Positions 37,173-49,569 of a stretch of DNA of 64,000 nt are shown here, in pieces. Under the pieces are notes generated by a model that searched no databases, was not told where the DNA came from, and worked only from the letters and a program-made list of their open reading frames with translations. Origin of the DNA: Arthrobacter zhangbolii (lineage in GTDB: Bacteria > Actinomycetota > Actinomycetes > Actinomycetales > Micrococcaceae); contig NZ_CP094984.1 in the NCBI RefSeq assembly GCF_022869865.1, positions 2,666,001-2,730,000 on the forward strand. The letters run 5' to 3'. Positions within the stretch are counted from its first letter, which is position 1. Each line of letters opens with the position of its first letter. Both the position numbers and the translations under genes were made by a program.

Positions 37173-38706
37173 GACCGGCCCGCAGATCCCTCCTGCCGGG
37201 AAAGCGGCTCCGCGGTTGAGCCGGGCGTCCCTTGCGTCCGCCGGATGCGGTTCCGCGCTCGGTCCCGCGGTGGATCCGGGCAGCCTGCGGACCGGAATGG
37301 TCCATCTGGGGCTGGGGGCCTTCCACCGGGCACACCAGGCGGTGTACACCGAAGACGCTGCCGCTGCCACCGGCGACACCGGCTGGGGAATCCTGGGTGT
37401 GACCGGCAGGAGCGCCCGGGTGGCCGACACGCTGAAACCGCAGGACGGGCTGTACACGGTGCTGACGAAAGCGCAGCCCGGTGCGGGCAGTGCGGCAGAT
37501 GCATCACTTCGGATCATCGGATCGCTGCGCGGCGCTGTGTTTCCCGGCCGTGACACACCACTGCTGCTCCGGGCACTGGCAGAACCGGACACCCGGGTGC
37601 TGACCCTGACGGTGACGGAGAAGGGCTATCCCCGGGATGCCTCAGGACATCTGGCCATGGCCGACGGCGTGGCAGCGGACCGGGCCGCCCTTGCTGCTGA
37701 CAGCCGGCAGCGCCCGGCGTCCTCCGACGTCGCCGCCCGCACCCCGCTGGGCCTGCTGGCACGCGGCCTGTTTGCACGCTACCGCTCATCGGGTGCCCCG
37801 CTCAGCGTGGTGTCCTGCGACAACCTCATCAGCAACGGTGCCCTGACGCGAACACTGGTCACGGAGCTCGCGGAAGCCGGGGGCACCGGCTTTTGTGCCT
37901 GGCTGCAGGAATCGGTGGCGTTCCCCTCCACCATGGTGGACCGGATTGTCCCGGCAGCCACGGAAGCAGACCGGCAGCTGGGCAGTGGCATACTCGGGCT
38001 CCGGGACGAGGCACTCGTGGTGGCGGAGCCCTTCGGCCAGTGGATTCTGGAGGATGCCTTCGCCGCCGCCCGCCCGGCCTGGGAACTGGCCGGGGCGGTC
38101 CTGACCCCTGACGTGGCCCCCTTCGAAGCAGCGAAGCTGCGCCTGCTCAACGGCACCCACTCACTGCTGGCATACCTGGGTGCACTGAAGGGCCATGCCA
38201 CCATCGCCGACGCGGCAGCGGATGAGGACCTCGCCGCTGACGCGTCCGCGCTGCAGGCGGAGGCCATCCGCACCCTGGTTCCGCCCCCGGGGGTGGACCT
38301 GCAGGAATACTCGGCTTCCATCCTGGCCCGGTTCCGTAATCCGGCCCTCGGCCACACCACACTCCAGGTGGCCATGGACGGTTCCCAGAAGCTTCCGGTC
38401 CGCGCCCTGGCGACGGTGGCGGACCTGTTGGCTCTGGGTACGGTTCCGGAGGCCCTGGCCCGGCTGGTGGCCGCGTGGATGGTGTTCGTTTACCGGCAGC
38501 GGAATGTCCACGGTTCCGTGCTGCCGCTGGAGGACCCGTTACGGGAAACCCTGGCCGCACAGGCTGCCGGCCCGGAATCCGGGCTTGTCGACAGGCTCCT
38601 GGACCTCTCCGCGGTGTTCCCGCCCCCGGTGGCCGGCCACCCCGGTTTCCGTGCAGCCGTCAAGGTCCATGCCGCTGAGCTGCTCGCCGCGGTTCCGGGG
38701 CGCTAG
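37162..38706 (+). CDS. uxuB: Mannitol dehydrogenase family protein, fructuronate reductase-like
   Basis: NAD(P)-dependent long-chain polyol dehydrogenase, probably reducing D-fructuronate to D-mannonate (UxuB), or tagaturonate to altronate (UxaB). The 514-residue protein has the Rossmann region MVHLGLGAFHRAHQA, the family TVTEKGY, VVSCDNLISNG, FPSTMVDRIVPA, and the catalytic KLRLLNGTHSLLAYLG (lysine in AAKLRLLNG). The ATG at 37162 is preferred, although a GTG two codons earlier is possible. It overlaps the permease gene and is the last gene of the rightward operon. It is the only uronate reductase in the locus. Confidence 0.9.
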   Translation: MWTETGPQIPPAGKAAPRLSRASLASAGCGSALGPAVDPGSLRTGMVHLGLGAFHRAHQAVYTEDAAAATGDTGWGILGVTGRSARVADTLKPQDGLYTVLTKAQPGAGSAADASLRIIGSLRGAVFPGRDTPLLLRALAEPDTRVLTLTVTEKGYPRDASGHLAMADGVAADRAALAADSRQRPASSDVAARTPLGLLARGLFARYRSSGAPLSVVSCDNLISNGALTRTLVTELAEAGGTGFCAWLQESVAFPSTMVDRIVPAATEADRQLGSGILGLRDEALVVAEPFGQWILEDAFAAARPAWELAGAVLTPDVAPFEAAKLRLLNGTHSLLAYLGALKGHATIADAAADEDLAADASALQAEAIRTLVPPPGVDLQEYSASILARFRNPALGHTTLQVAMDGSQKLPVRALATVADLLALGTVPEALARLVAAWMVFVYRQRNVHGSVLPLEDPLRETLAAQAAGPESGLVDRLLDLSAVFPPPVAGHPGFRAAVKVHAAELLAAVPGR

Positions 38707-39086
38707 GGCCGTGTTGCGTGCCCGGTCCACATGCCGAAGGACACCCCGGTTGGATCTCGAAAAATGCCGAACCACCGATCGGCGCCACCCAAAGCAACCC
38801 GGGATCGCTCTACCAGGCCGCCGAGCGCTGCAACACGGTCGAGCCCTGCCTCAAGGTCATCGACCGCCACATACAACCGCGGTCCTGCAGACGGAGGAGG
38901 TGCCGACGGGTCCGCCCGCTGAAGCCCGCCTATTCCGCGATCGCCTGCCTTGATGATCCAGTAGTCCGCTCCGAGCTCCGTGTCCTCGAAGGCAGGCTCA
39001 AAAGACCAGCCTGAGAGCGCCGCGTGGAACTGCTGAAAAAGCTCCGGATCTGTCGTCTCGACTTCCCACCACACCACCTTGTCCAT
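38703..39086 (-). CDS. VOC family (glyoxalase-like) protein
   Basis: A 127-residue vicinal-oxygen-chelate protein built of two beta-alpha-beta repeats: VWWEVETTDPELFQQFHAALSGW at the start and LYVAVDDLEAGLDRVAALGG in the second half, ending with the FRDPTGVSFGMW segment. VOC members include glyoxalase I and various metal-dependent isomerases, dioxygenases and resistance proteins. The substrate is unknown. It converges on uxuB with a four-base overlap of the ends. Confidence 0.88.
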   Translation of the reverse strand: MDKVVWWEVETTDPELFQQFHAALSGWSFEPAFEDTELGADYWIIKAGDRGIGGLQRADPSAPPPSAGPRLYVAVDDLEAGLDRVAALGGLVERSRVALGGADRWFGIFRDPTGVSFGMWTGHATRP

Positions 39087-39209
39087 GGCCTCATGCTATG
39101 GACTAGCGGACTGGCCACGTTCCTCAACACGCCCTGGCGGTTCCCGAAGGCCAGGCAGGCCGCCGGGCAGCACGCGCCCGGGGACACCGCAGGAGCCCGA
39201 TACGGCGAA

Positions 39210-39247
39210 GGCCGGCGGCGCAGGGCTTTTGCCCCGCACCGCCGGCC
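39210..39247 (-). terminator. Terminator of the trehalose operon
   Basis: A 17-bp imperfect inverted repeat (two mismatches) beginning GGCCGGCGG, with a TTTT loop on the plus strand, about 40 bases past the treZ stop. Confidence 0.65.
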
Positions 39248-39284
39248 CACGGATCCGGTGTAGTGCGCCGGTGCCCGCAGGCCG

Positions 39285-41036
39285 TCAGTTCCCTGCTGCG
39301 CCCAGCACTGCAGCGCCGTAGCCGGGCAGCTGCAGTGCGTCGCCGTAAAGCTCCGACGGGCCCGTCTCAAGCAGGACCTGCGCTGCTGTACCCAGGGGAA
39401 CCGGAACTTCCCGCGCCGTATCGGCGAAGTTCAGCGCCACGGCGGTGTCTCCGCGCCGGAACACCAGCCAGCGTCCCACCTCGTCGAAGTCCACACTCGT
39501 AGCGTCCATATCCGGGTCGGTCAGGTCCGGACGGTTCCGGCGCAGGTCCAGGAGTTGCCGGTACAACCCCAGCAGCCGGCCGTGGCCATCACCTTCAGCT
39601 TCGGACCAGTCCAGCTTCGAATTGGCGAAGGTCTGCGGGTCCTGCGGATTCGGTACGGTGTCCGGATCCCATCCCATCCGTTCGAATTCCCGCAGCCGTC
39701 CTTCCGCCGTCGCCTTGCCCAGCTCAGGTTCCGGATGCGAGGTAAAGAACTGCCAGGGAGTGGACGCCCCGAATTCCTCGCCCATAAAGATCATGGGCGT
39801 AAACGGCGACGTCAGGTTCAGCACGGCCGCCAGCGCCAGCTGCGGGTAGTCCAGGCTCGCGCTGAGCCGGTCCCCTGCCGCCCGGTTGCCGATCTGGTCA
39901 TGGTTCTGGGTGCAGACCACCAGCTGCCGGGCGGAAACCCGGTCCTTGTCGATGGGCCGTCCGTGGGTTCGTCCGCGGAAGGATGAAAAGGTGCCGTTGT
40001 GGAAGAAGCCTTCCTGCAGCACCTTCGCCAGGGCTTCGACGGAATCGAAGTCCTCGTAGTAGCCCCCGTTTTCCCCGGTGAGGTTGGTGTGCGCGGCGTG
40101 ATGGAAGTCATCGGACCACTGCCCGGCCAGGCCGTAGCCGTTCACGTTCCGCGGCGTGATCAGCCGGGGGTTGTTCAGGTCGGATTCGGCAATCAGGAAC
40201 AGCGGTTTGCCGAGTGTTTCCGCGCACTCATCGGTGGCGGCAGCAATCTCTTCGAGGATGTGCACCGCCCGTTCGTCGTGCAGTGCGTGGACGGCGTCCA
40301 GGCGCAGCCCGTCCACGTGGTAGTCGCGGAACCACATCAGCACGTTCTCCACGATGTACTCGCGAACGGTGTCCGACAGCGGTCCGTCCAGGTTCACCGA
40401 ATCCCCCCAGGTGTTGGCTTTCCCTTCCGTGAGGTAGGGGCCGAACATGGGCAGGTAGTTGCCGCTGGGACCAAGGTGGTTATAGACCACGTCCTGGATA
40501 ACGCCCAGGCCCGCCCGGTGCGCGGCGTCGACAAAGCGCTGGTAGGCCTCGGGCCCGCCGTAGGTTTCCTGCACGGAATACCACAGCACGCCGTCGTAGC
40601 CCCAGTTGTGTGTCCCGTTGAAGGAGTTCACCGGAAGCAGCTCCACGTACCGCACGCCCAGCTCCGCCAGGTAGCCCAGCCGCTCGATGGCTGCATCCAG
40701 GGTTCCCTCGGGGGTGAAGGTGCCAACATGCATCTCGTAGATGGCCCCGCCGTCGAGCCCCGGAGACACCCAGTCCCCGTCCTGCCAGTCGAAGAGCTCC
40801 GGGTCAAACGTCCGGGACAGCTCATGCACGCCCGCCGGCTGCCGGCGGGAGCGCGGATCAGGCACCGGAGTCCCGGCGTCGTCAATGAGATAGCCGTAGT
40901 CAATGTCCTCGAGCAGCTCGGCATGCTGGGCGTGCCACCAGCCGTTCTCACCCCGGCTCATGGACAGGCGGCGCCCGTCCGCCAGCAGGGTCATGGTGTT
41001 GGCTTTGGGAGCCCACACATCGAAGTTCGTCCTCAC
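39285..41036 (-). CDS. treZ: Malto-oligosyltrehalose trehalohydrolase
   Basis: Releases trehalose from maltooligosyl-trehalose, the last step of the TreY/TreZ route. The 583-residue GH13 enzyme has an N-terminal beta domain ([17 protein letters not shown]), the (beta/alpha)8 barrel with nucleophile Asp in [10 protein letters not shown] and acid Glu in LIAESDLN, and the [13 protein letters not shown] and [10 protein letters not shown] segments typical of TreZ. It is last in glgX-treY-treZ and overlaps treY by four bases. Confidence 0.96.
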   Translation of the reverse strand: MRTNFDVWAPKANTMTLLADGRRLSMSRGENGWWHAQHAELLEDIDYGYLIDDAGTPVPDPRSRRQPAGVHELSRTFDPELFDWQDGDWVSPGLDGGAIYEMHVGTFTPEGTLDAAIERLGYLAELGVRYVELLPVNSFNGTHNWGYDGVLWYSVQETYGGPEAYQRFVDAAHRAGLGVIQDVVYNHLGPSGNYLPMFGPYLTEGKANTWGDSVNLDGPLSDTVREYIVENVLMWFRDYHVDGLRLDAVHALHDERAVHILEEIAAATDECAETLGKPLFLIAESDLNNPRLITPRNVNGYGLAGQWSDDFHHAAHTNLTGENGGYYEDFDSVEALAKVLQEGFFHNGTFSSFRGRTHGRPIDKDRVSARQLVVCTQNHDQIGNRAAGDRLSASLDYPQLALAAVLNLTSPFTPMIFMGEEFGASTPWQFFTSHPEPELGKATAEGRLREFERMGWDPDTVPNPQDPQTFANSKLDWSEAEGDGHGRLLGLYRQLLDLRRNRPDLTDPDMDATSVDFDEVGRWLVFRRGDTAVALNFADTAREVPVPLGTAAQVLLETGPSELYGDALQLPGYGAAVLGAAGN

Positions 41037-43366
41037 TCGCCGTCCTCCCGAACCAGCAGCGCCACCGGGTAGCTGCCGAACAGATCTGCGACGGCCACCC
41101 GGCCGTCGCTTGTATGGGTAGTTCCCGTAATGACGTCGCGGTAGGTTCCCGCGGGCAGCAACACACCGGTTTCCTGCCAGCCGCCCTGCACCTGCAGCCC
41201 CACCGGGAGGCGGGTCACCAGGGTCACTGCTCCGCCGCGGTCAAAACCGAAAAGGTGCCGGGCTGCCGGGCCCTCCGCTGTGACGGGAACGTAGCCGCTG
41301 AAGAGCTCGGGCCGGCCGCGCTTGAGCTGGAGCGCGCGGGTGGTGATCAGCAGTTTTGCCGCTGCGTCCTCATCAACTTCCGGGGCTCCGGTTCCGGCGA
41401 ACGACGCCGCCACGTCCCGGCGGCGCTGGAAGTCCACCTCGCGCCGGTTGTCCGGGTCCACGAGGGACCGGTCCCAGAATTCCGTGCCCTGGTAGACATC
41501 CGGAACGCCGGGCATGGTCAGTTGCAGCAGCTTGGCCGAGAGCGAGTTGGAGTATCCCGCGGTGCGGATCCGCTCCACCAGGGAGGTAACCAGGGTATTC
41601 ACCTCGGCGTCGTCAAACGCGGCGTCGATCGCGGCGTGCATCCGGGCTTCGAACGCTGCGTCGGGGGCCGTCCAGGTGGTGCTGGCAGATGCCTCCCGTG
41701 AGGCTTTTTCCGCGTACGCATGTGCACGGTCCCGGCTGAGCGGCCAGGCGCCGATGACGGCCTGCCAGAGCAGGTTCGCCATCGGCTCGTCACCCATGGG
41801 CGCCAGTGCCTGCAGTTTCCCGAAGGCGGCTGCCCACTCGTCGGGGATTTCCGAGAGAACGGAAATCCGGGCGCGGGTGTCTTCGCTGCGCTTGGTGTCA
41901 TGCGTGGTCAGGGCTGTCATGGCGGCGGGCTGTTCCAGCTGCCGCCGAAGCAGCCTGGCATGCAGCTCAAACGGCGTGACGGCGAAGTGCGCCGGATCGG
42001 CACCCACTTCGTTCAGGGAGGTCAGGCGTGAGTAGCGGTAGAACGCGGTGTCCTCCACGCCTTTCGCCATCACCATCCCGGAGGTCTGCTGGAACCGGAC
42101 CGCGAGTTCTCCGAGGTCAGCCAGCGGGACAGTGGACGTCTCCCCTGCCGGCAGCGGGTTCAGCAGCCGGTGCAGGATGTGCAGGGCACCGGCAAGGTCC
42201 GGCCGACGAACGGTCGCGGCAACCACGGCGTCCGTGAGGTATTCACTCCCCTCGGGCAAGTAGCTGCGGTAGACCGGGAAGCAGGCCAGCAGCTCCGCCA
42301 GGGCGTCCGCTGCGGTTGCCGGATCCAGCCCTGAGTCCGCGGGCAGGAGCCGCACCAGCCGCTGCACCTCCGAGTTCAGCAGCTGATCCGCGATGCCGCG
42401 CTTGGTGCCGTGGATCATGTCGGCGTAGGGCTCGGTAGGCACGAGGGCGGTGAGTGTCTCCTCGCCGGCCGGGTCGGTGAAGAGACGGTCGACGTCGGCG
42501 AGCGCGTCGTAGCCTGTGGTGCCTTCGGTTTCCCAGTCCCGGGGCAGGGACTCTCCCGGTTCCAGAATCTTTTCAACCAGGATGTAGGCGCCGCCGGTAA
42601 GTTCCCGCAGCCGGGCGAGGTAGCCCTTGGGGTCCGCGAGTCCGTCCGGGTGGTCGATCCGCAGTCCGTCCACGAGCGACTCGTCGAACCACCGTCGGAT
42701 CTCGGCGTGGGCCTCGTCGAACACCCAGGGCTCCTCCACGCGGATGCCTGCCAGGGTGTTGACGCCGAAGAACCGGCGGTAGTTCAGCTCGCTGTCGGCC
42801 CGCCGCCAGTTCACCAGTTCATAGTGCTGACGTGCGTGGACCTCCTGTGCCGAATCCCCGTCCCGCGCCGTGCCGGGAGCCACCGGGTAGCGGTTCTCGT
42901 AGTAGTGCAACTCACCGTTGACCAGCTTGAGCTGCTCCAGTTCGTTGTCGCCGTCGCCCAGGACGGGAAGGCGCAGCTTTCCGCCACCCGCTTCCCAGTC
43001 AATGTCGAAGGCCTCCGCGTACCGGGAGCCGCGGCCGTGTTCGAGTACCGACCACCACCATTTGTTCCGGGCAGGCGTGGCGACGCCCATGTGGTTGGGC
43101 ACAATGTCCACCAGCACCCCCATCCCGGCTGCGTGGGCGGCCTCCGAGAGTGCCTTGAGCCCGTCAGCTCCGCCCCTGGCCGGATCGACGGCGGAGGGGT
43201 CAACCACGTCGTAGCCGTGGTCGGAGCCCTCCTCCGCTGTCAGGATCGGCGAGAGGTAGACCCAGTCCACGCCGAGGTCCGCCAGGTACGGGACCAGGGC
43301 GGCGGCGTCGTGGAGGGTGAACGACGGGCGGATCTGCAGGCGGTACGTGGACAGCGGGGTCCTCAT
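41033..43366 (-). CDS. treY: Malto-oligosyltrehalose synthase
   Basis: Converts the reducing end of maltodextrins to an alpha,alpha-1,1 linkage. The 777-residue GH13 enzyme begins [12 protein letters not shown], has the early substrate region PNHMGV, nucleophile Asp in [10 protein letters not shown], the acid Glu in [11 protein letters not shown], and the TreY-specific [15 protein letters not shown] and [11 protein letters not shown]. Overlaps glgX and treZ by four bases each, so the three are translationally coupled. Confidence 0.96.
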   Translation of the reverse strand: MRTPLSTYRLQIRPSFTLHDAAALVPYLADLGVDWVYLSPILTAEEGSDHGYDVVDPSAVDPARGGADGLKALSEAAHAAGMGVLVDIVPNHMGVATPARNKWWWSVLEHGRGSRYAEAFDIDWEAGGGKLRLPVLGDGDNELEQLKLVNGELHYYENRYPVAPGTARDGDSAQEVHARQHYELVNWRRADSELNYRRFFGVNTLAGIRVEEPWVFDEAHAEIRRWFDESLVDGLRIDHPDGLADPKGYLARLRELTGGAYILVEKILEPGESLPRDWETEGTTGYDALADVDRLFTDPAGEETLTALVPTEPYADMIHGTKRGIADQLLNSEVQRLVRLLPADSGLDPATAADALAELLACFPVYRSYLPEGSEYLTDAVVAATVRRPDLAGALHILHRLLNPLPAGETSTVPLADLGELAVRFQQTSGMVMAKGVEDTAFYRYSRLTSLNEVGADPAHFAVTPFELHARLLRRQLEQPAAMTALTTHDTKRSEDTRARISVLSEIPDEWAAAFGKLQALAPMGDEPMANLLWQAVIGAWPLSRDRAHAYAEKASREASASTTWTAPDAAFEARMHAAIDAAFDDAEVNTLVTSLVERIRTAGYSNSLSAKLLQLTMPGVPDVYQGTEFWDRSLVDPDNRREVDFQRRRDVAASFAGTGAPEVDEDAAAKLLITTRALQLKRGRPELFSGYVPVTAEGPAARHLFGFDRGGAVTLVTRLPVGLQVQGGWQETGVLLPAGTYRDVITGTTHTSDGRVAVADLFGSYPVALLVREDGE

Positions 43367-45555
43367 TCGGCCGTCCCGGGGTTCTGCTGTGCCTTCGACC
43401 CGGCCAGTGCCGCGAGCGAAGCGGCCACGGAGTGGTCGTGTTCCTCTTCTTCGGCATGGGCCCGCAGCACCGCCATGGATTTGGCAGCCACACTCAGCTG
43501 GCTGTCCGCCGGTACCGGGTCCGCATCAGCATATTCACCGGCAGTGTCAATGACTACATCCCACATGGGGGCGTACTCCTTGGCCGGGACGGTGACCTTC
43601 ACGGCCTCGTCGTGCGCGTTGAAGTAGAGCAGGAAGTTCGCGTCGGTGATCCGCTGTCCGCGGGCGTCCTTGCCGCGGATTCCCTGCCCGTTGAGGAACA
43701 CGCCCAGGGACCGGCTGACCGGGGTGTCCCAGTCATCCGGAGACATGGGGGTGCCGTCCTCGGTGAGCCAGACGATGTCCGGCAGCGCTTCGCCCTCGCC
43801 GCGCCGCACGGGCCGTCCGTCGAAGAAGCGGCGCCGGCGGAACGTGGGATGTTCGGCGCGCAGCGTGTTGACCGCAGCAGTGAACTCCATGAGCGGGGCG
43901 TCCATGGAATCCCAGTTGATCCAGCTCAGCTCGGAGTCCTGGGCATAGGTGTTGTTGTTGCCCTGCTGGGTCCGGCCCAGCTCGTCGCCGTGCGCGATCA
44001 TGGGCACGCCCTGGGAGAGCAGCAGCGTGGCAAGGAAGTTTCTCTGCTGCCGGGCGCGCAGGGAGAGCACGTTGGGATCGTCGGTGGGTCCCTCGGCTCC
44101 ACAGTTCCAGGACCGGTTGTGGGACTCGCCGTCGTTGTTGTCCTCACCGTTGGCTTCGTTGTGTTTCTCGTTGTAGGACACCAGGTCTTGCAGCGTGAAA
44201 CCGTCGTGGGCGGTAACGAAGTTGATGGAGGCAACGGGCCGGCGGGCCGAGGACTCGTAGAGGTCGGCGGACCCGGTGATGCGGGAGGCGAATTCGCCAA
44301 GGGTGGATGGCTCGCCGCGCCAGAAGTCGCGGACCGTGTCGCGGTACTTGCCGTTCCACTCGGTCCACTGGGGCGGGAAGTTGCCCACCTGGTAGCCGCC
44401 GGGTCCGATGTCCCAGGGCTCGGCAATCAGCTTCACCTGGGAAACTACCGGGTCCTGCTGCACCAGTTCGAAGAACGTGGACAGCTTGTCCACATCGTAG
44501 AACTCGCGGGCCAGAGTGGAGGCGAGGTCGAAGCGGAAACCGTCAACGTGCATTTCCGTCACCCAGTACCGCAGCGAGTCCATGATCAGCTGCAGGGAGT
44601 GCGGGTTGCCGACATTCAGCGAGTTGCCGGTGCCGGTGTAGTCCATGTAGTACCGCTTGTCATCGTCCACCAGACGGTAGTAGGACGCGTTGTCGATACC
44701 GCGGAAGGAGAGGGTGGGGCCCAGGTGGTTGCCCTCGGCCGTGTGGTTGTAAACCACGTCCAGAATCACTTCGATGCCCGCAAGGTGCAGTGCGCGCACC
44801 ATTGCCTTGAATTCCTGGACCTGCTGCCCGTGGTCGCCCGTGGCGCTGTAGACGTTGTGCGGTGCGAAGAAGCCGATGGTGTTGTAACCCCAGTAGTTGG
44901 ACAGCCCCTTCTCCTGCAGGGTCGAGTCATTCACGAACTGGTGGACCGGCATAAGTTCAATCGCGGTGATGCCCAGTTTCTGCAGATGGGCGATCACCGA
45001 GGGGTGTGCGACGCCGGCGTACGTGCCGCGCTGCTCTTCCGGAACGTCGGGGTGCAGTTCCGTCAGGCCCTTGACGTGGGCCTCGTAGATCACTGACTGG
45101 TGGTACGGGGTCTTGGGCTTCCGGTCCCCGTCCCAGTCGAAGAACGGGTTGATCACCACGCCCATCATCATGTGCGGTGCCGAATCCTCGTCATTGCGTG
45201 AGTTTTCGTCACCGAAGTTGTAGCCAAACAGCGCCTGGTCCCAGTCGATTTCCCCGGCCACGGCCTTGGCATACGGGTCCAGCAGCAGCTTGTTGGGGTT
45301 GCACCGGTTCCCGTTCTCGGGATCATTCGGTCCGTCGACACGGAACCCGTATTTCTGCCCCGGCATAACCTGCGGCAGGTAACAGTGCCAGACGTATCCA
45401 TCCACCTCGCTCAGGCGGATCTGTTCCTCATTGCCGTCCTCATCGAACAGACACAGCGTTACGGAGTCCGCCACTTCGCTGTAGAGCGCGAAGTTAGTGC
45501 CGTTTCCGTCGTAGGTTGCACCCAGCGGATAGGCATCTCCCGGCCAAACTTCCAT
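43363..45555 (-). CDS. glgX: Glycogen debranching enzyme
   Basis: Cleaves alpha-1,6 branches of glycogen (GlgX/TreX), supplying linear maltodextrins for TreY. The 730-residue protein has an N-terminal CBM48 domain ([25 protein letters not shown]), the GH13 barrel with [27 protein letters not shown], and [20 protein letters not shown] good Shine-Dalgarno (CAGGAG) precedes the ATG. The C-terminal tail of about 30 residues is low-complexity and acidic/Ala-rich. It starts the trehalose operon. Confidence 0.96.
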   Translation of the reverse strand: MEVWPGDAYPLGATYDGNGTNFALYSEVADSVTLCLFDEDGNEEQIRLSEVDGYVWHCYLPQVMPGQKYGFRVDGPNDPENGNRCNPNKLLLDPYAKAVAGEIDWDQALFGYNFGDENSRNDEDSAPHMMMGVVINPFFDWDGDRKPKTPYHQSVIYEAHVKGLTELHPDVPEEQRGTYAGVAHPSVIAHLQKLGITAIELMPVHQFVNDSTLQEKGLSNYWGYNTIGFFAPHNVYSATGDHGQQVQEFKAMVRALHLAGIEVILDVVYNHTAEGNHLGPTLSFRGIDNASYYRLVDDDKRYYMDYTGTGNSLNVGNPHSLQLIMDSLRYWVTEMHVDGFRFDLASTLAREFYDVDKLSTFFELVQQDPVVSQVKLIAEPWDIGPGGYQVGNFPPQWTEWNGKYRDTVRDFWRGEPSTLGEFASRITGSADLYESSARRPVASINFVTAHDGFTLQDLVSYNEKHNEANGEDNNDGESHNRSWNCGAEGPTDDPNVLSLRARQQRNFLATLLLSQGVPMIAHGDELGRTQQGNNNTYAQDSELSWINWDSMDAPLMEFTAAVNTLRAEHPTFRRRRFFDGRPVRRGEGEALPDIVWLTEDGTPMSPDDWDTPVSRSLGVFLNGQGIRGKDARGQRITDANFLLYFNAHDEAVKVTVPAKEYAPMWDVVIDTAGEYADADPVPADSQLSVAAKSMAVLRAHAEEEEHDHSVAASLAALAGSKAQQNPGTAE

Positions 45556-45603
45556 GTAGAGCTCCTGACTAGTTCAGTGACAACACCAAATTGATATGTC
45601 TGC

Positions 45604-47163
45604 TTACTTTTCTACCCCAGACTTGGAGCTTACTTGAATTCCCGGCCCCGGATGGGCGGTGAATTCCGCGACAAGCGATCGGATCTGCGGGTCAAGGCGG
45701 GATGGGGCCACCGGGCCGGCGGCTGCTGCGAGGCTGCCGGCCCGGCCGTGCAGGCTCGCAGCTGCTGCGGCCAGACGGGCGTAATGACCGGGTCCGCGCC
45801 GGTCCGCAGGCGTGCGGTCCGTGGCGAGCAGGGCGCCAAGGATGCCCGAGAGCGTGTCGCCGCTGCCCGCCGTCGCCAGCCACGGTGTTGCCTCGGCCTG
45901 GCTGTACAGCTCTCCGGTGGGCGCTGCTGCCAGCGTGGCCCAGCCCTTGAGCAGGACGGTGGCACCGGTGCGTTGGGCAGCGAGCCGGGCAAAGCGGACC
46001 GGGTCGCCCTCAATATCGGTGCGTGAGACCTCCTCCCCCATGCTGCGGAGCAGGGCGGTGAGTTCCCCGGCATGGGGGGTCAGCACGACGGCGGGATGAA
46101 GTCCCGGACCCGCGGCGGCCACTGCGTCGGCGTCGATCACTGCGGGCAGGCCCGAAGCCATGGCGTCCACGGCGCGGCGACGCTGCTCTTCGTCATCCCC
46201 GGCTCCCGGCCCGGCAAGCCAGGCCTGGACATGGGTTCCGTTGACCGTGCCGGTGCTGCACACAGCTTCCGGATGGGCCAGGTTGATCAGCCGGGCCACA
46301 CCCTCCGGGCCCAGATAGCGGACCATTCCGACGCCGGTCGCCAGGGCTGCGCCGGTGGCCATCAGCGCCGCGCCGGGGTAAGCGGAGGAACCTGCGGCGA
46401 TGCCAAGGACACCGCGGCTGTATTTGTGGTCAGCCCGGTCCGGGACCGGCAGGATACGGGCCAGCTCCGCCTCCTGCAGCCGGTAGGCGTCCGGGGTGCC
46501 AAGGTAGTCTCCGAGGCCGATGTCGATGCAATGGATGGATCCGGCGGCCACGGCGCCGGGGCCGGCCAGGAGCCCGGTTTTGACCGCGCCGAAGGTCACT
46601 GTCATATCAGCGTGCAGGCAGGTTCCCGGCATCCGCCCGGTGTCTGCGTCCACACCGCTGGGCAGGTCGCAGGCAATTACCAGCGGGCCGGCACCCCGCT
46701 CCCGTGCGGCGTTGAGCTCTTCGGCAAGCGCCCGGACCGGGCTCCGCAGTCCGCCGGATCCTCCGGTGCCCAGGACCCCGTCCAGCACTGCGTCCGCCGC
46801 CAAACACGCTGCCGCACACTCTGCGGCGTTTACTTCGGTCAGCTCCCGGACCGTACCACCCTGCGTGCGAAAGGCGGCCAGTGCCTCCGGATGCGCTGTC
46901 GGCGCGGTGAGCACTGCTTCTGCCGCTACTCCGCGCGCGGCCAGCCGGGCGGCTGCGTAGAGGGCATCGCCTCCGTTGTTACCGCTGCCGGCCAGCACCA
47001 CGAGGCGGGCGCCGTAGAGCCGTCCCCTGCGGGTTTTGAGGGCGGACGCAGCAGCAGCGTGCAGCCCGTAGGCTGCACGCTGCATAAGTTCTGCTCCGCG
47101 CCCCTCCGCAAGCAGCGGGGCCTCGGCACGGCGGACGGCGGTTCCGGTATAGGCACTGATCAT
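45604..47163 (-). CDS. nnr: Bifunctional NAD(P)H-hydrate epimerase/dehydratase
   Basis: Repairs damaged NAD(P)H hydrates. The 519-residue fusion has the epimerase domain first (SGNNGGDALYAAARLAARG, ACDLPSGVDADTG) and the ADP/ATP-dependent dehydratase second (LTPHAGELTALL, AGSGDTLSGILGALLA). It starts 11 bases past the acpS stop on the same strand, as often seen in actinobacteria. The ends and length are normal. Confidence 0.95.
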   Translation of the reverse strand: MISAYTGTAVRRAEAPLLAEGRGAELMQRAAYGLHAAAASALKTRRGRLYGARLVVLAGSGNNGGDALYAAARLAARGVAAEAVLTAPTAHPEALAAFRTQGGTVRELTEVNAAECAAACLAADAVLDGVLGTGGSGGLRSPVRALAEELNAARERGAGPLVIACDLPSGVDADTGRMPGTCLHADMTVTFGAVKTGLLAGPGAVAAGSIHCIDIGLGDYLGTPDAYRLQEAELARILPVPDRADHKYSRGVLGIAAGSSAYPGAALMATGAALATGVGMVRYLGPEGVARLINLAHPEAVCSTGTVNGTHVQAWLAGPGAGDDEEQRRRAVDAMASGLPAVIDADAVAAAGPGLHPAVVLTPHAGELTALLRSMGEEVSRTDIEGDPVRFARLAAQRTGATVLLKGWATLAAAPTGELYSQAEATPWLATAGSGDTLSGILGALLATDRTPADRRGPGHYARLAAAAASLHGRAGSLAAAAGPVAPSRLDPQIRSLVAEFTAHPGPGIQVSSKSGVEK

Positions 47164-47173
47164 GCGCTACACC

Positions 47174-47524
47174 TTAGCCCTCGGCGACGACCATTGCTGT
47201 AGCTACATCCCCGTCATGACTGAGGGACAGGTGCCAGACCTGCACGCCCTTCCCGGCGGCCACGGCCGCTACCGTTCCATCGATCTGCAGCTGCGGCGCT
47301 CCGGCGGGATCCAGCCGGACCTGGCAGTCCTGCCAGTTCATTCCCGCAGGGGCTCCCAGGGCCTTGGCCACGGCTTCCTTGGCAGCAAACCGCGCTGCAA
47401 GGGAGCGCAGGTTCAGTTCCCGCTCCGCCGGGGCGAACAGGCGCGCCCGCAGGCCGGGGGTGCGTTCCAGCTGCCGCCCGAAGCGCGGTACGTCCACTAC
47501 ATCGACGCCGATCCCGATGATCAT
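47174..47524 (-). CDS. acpS: Holo-[acyl-carrier-protein] synthase
   Basis: Attaches 4'-phosphopantetheine to acyl carrier protein. The 116-residue protein has the Mg-binding aspartate in [14 protein letters not shown], the second motif [17 protein letters not shown], and the terminal [10 protein letters not shown]. The frame extends to 47587 inside glmS; I use the ATG at 47524, with AGGAAG upstream, 13 bases after the glmS stop. It belongs to a glmS-acpS-nnr unit. Confidence 0.95.
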   Translation of the reverse strand: MIIGIGVDVVDVPRFGRQLERTPGLRARLFAPAERELNLRSLAARFAAKEAVAKALGAPAGMNWQDCQVRLDPAGAPQLQIDGTVAAVAAGKGVQVWHLSLSHDGDVATAMVVAEG

Positions 47525-47537
47525 CTGCGGCCGCTTC

Positions 47538-49445
<1,908 letters not shown>

Positions 49446-49569
49446 ACCACTAAGCGTACCGGCCAGCGGCCCGGCTTACCGAAACCTGCCTGCCGGCGGC
49501 GGTGCCATGCCGCGCTCTGCGCGGGCACACCGTTTGGGATTGCCGCCGCTACAGGGCAGAATTCCTAGG

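Noticed and set aside
26246-38706. Horizontally acquired island with integrase or flanking repeats
   Set aside because: No integrase, tRNA or direct repeats at the edges, and codon use looks like the neighbours.
43432-45096. Long plus-strand frame (554 codons) opposite glgX
   Set aside because: Antisense shadow of the glycogen debranching gene; no motif, codon use reversed.
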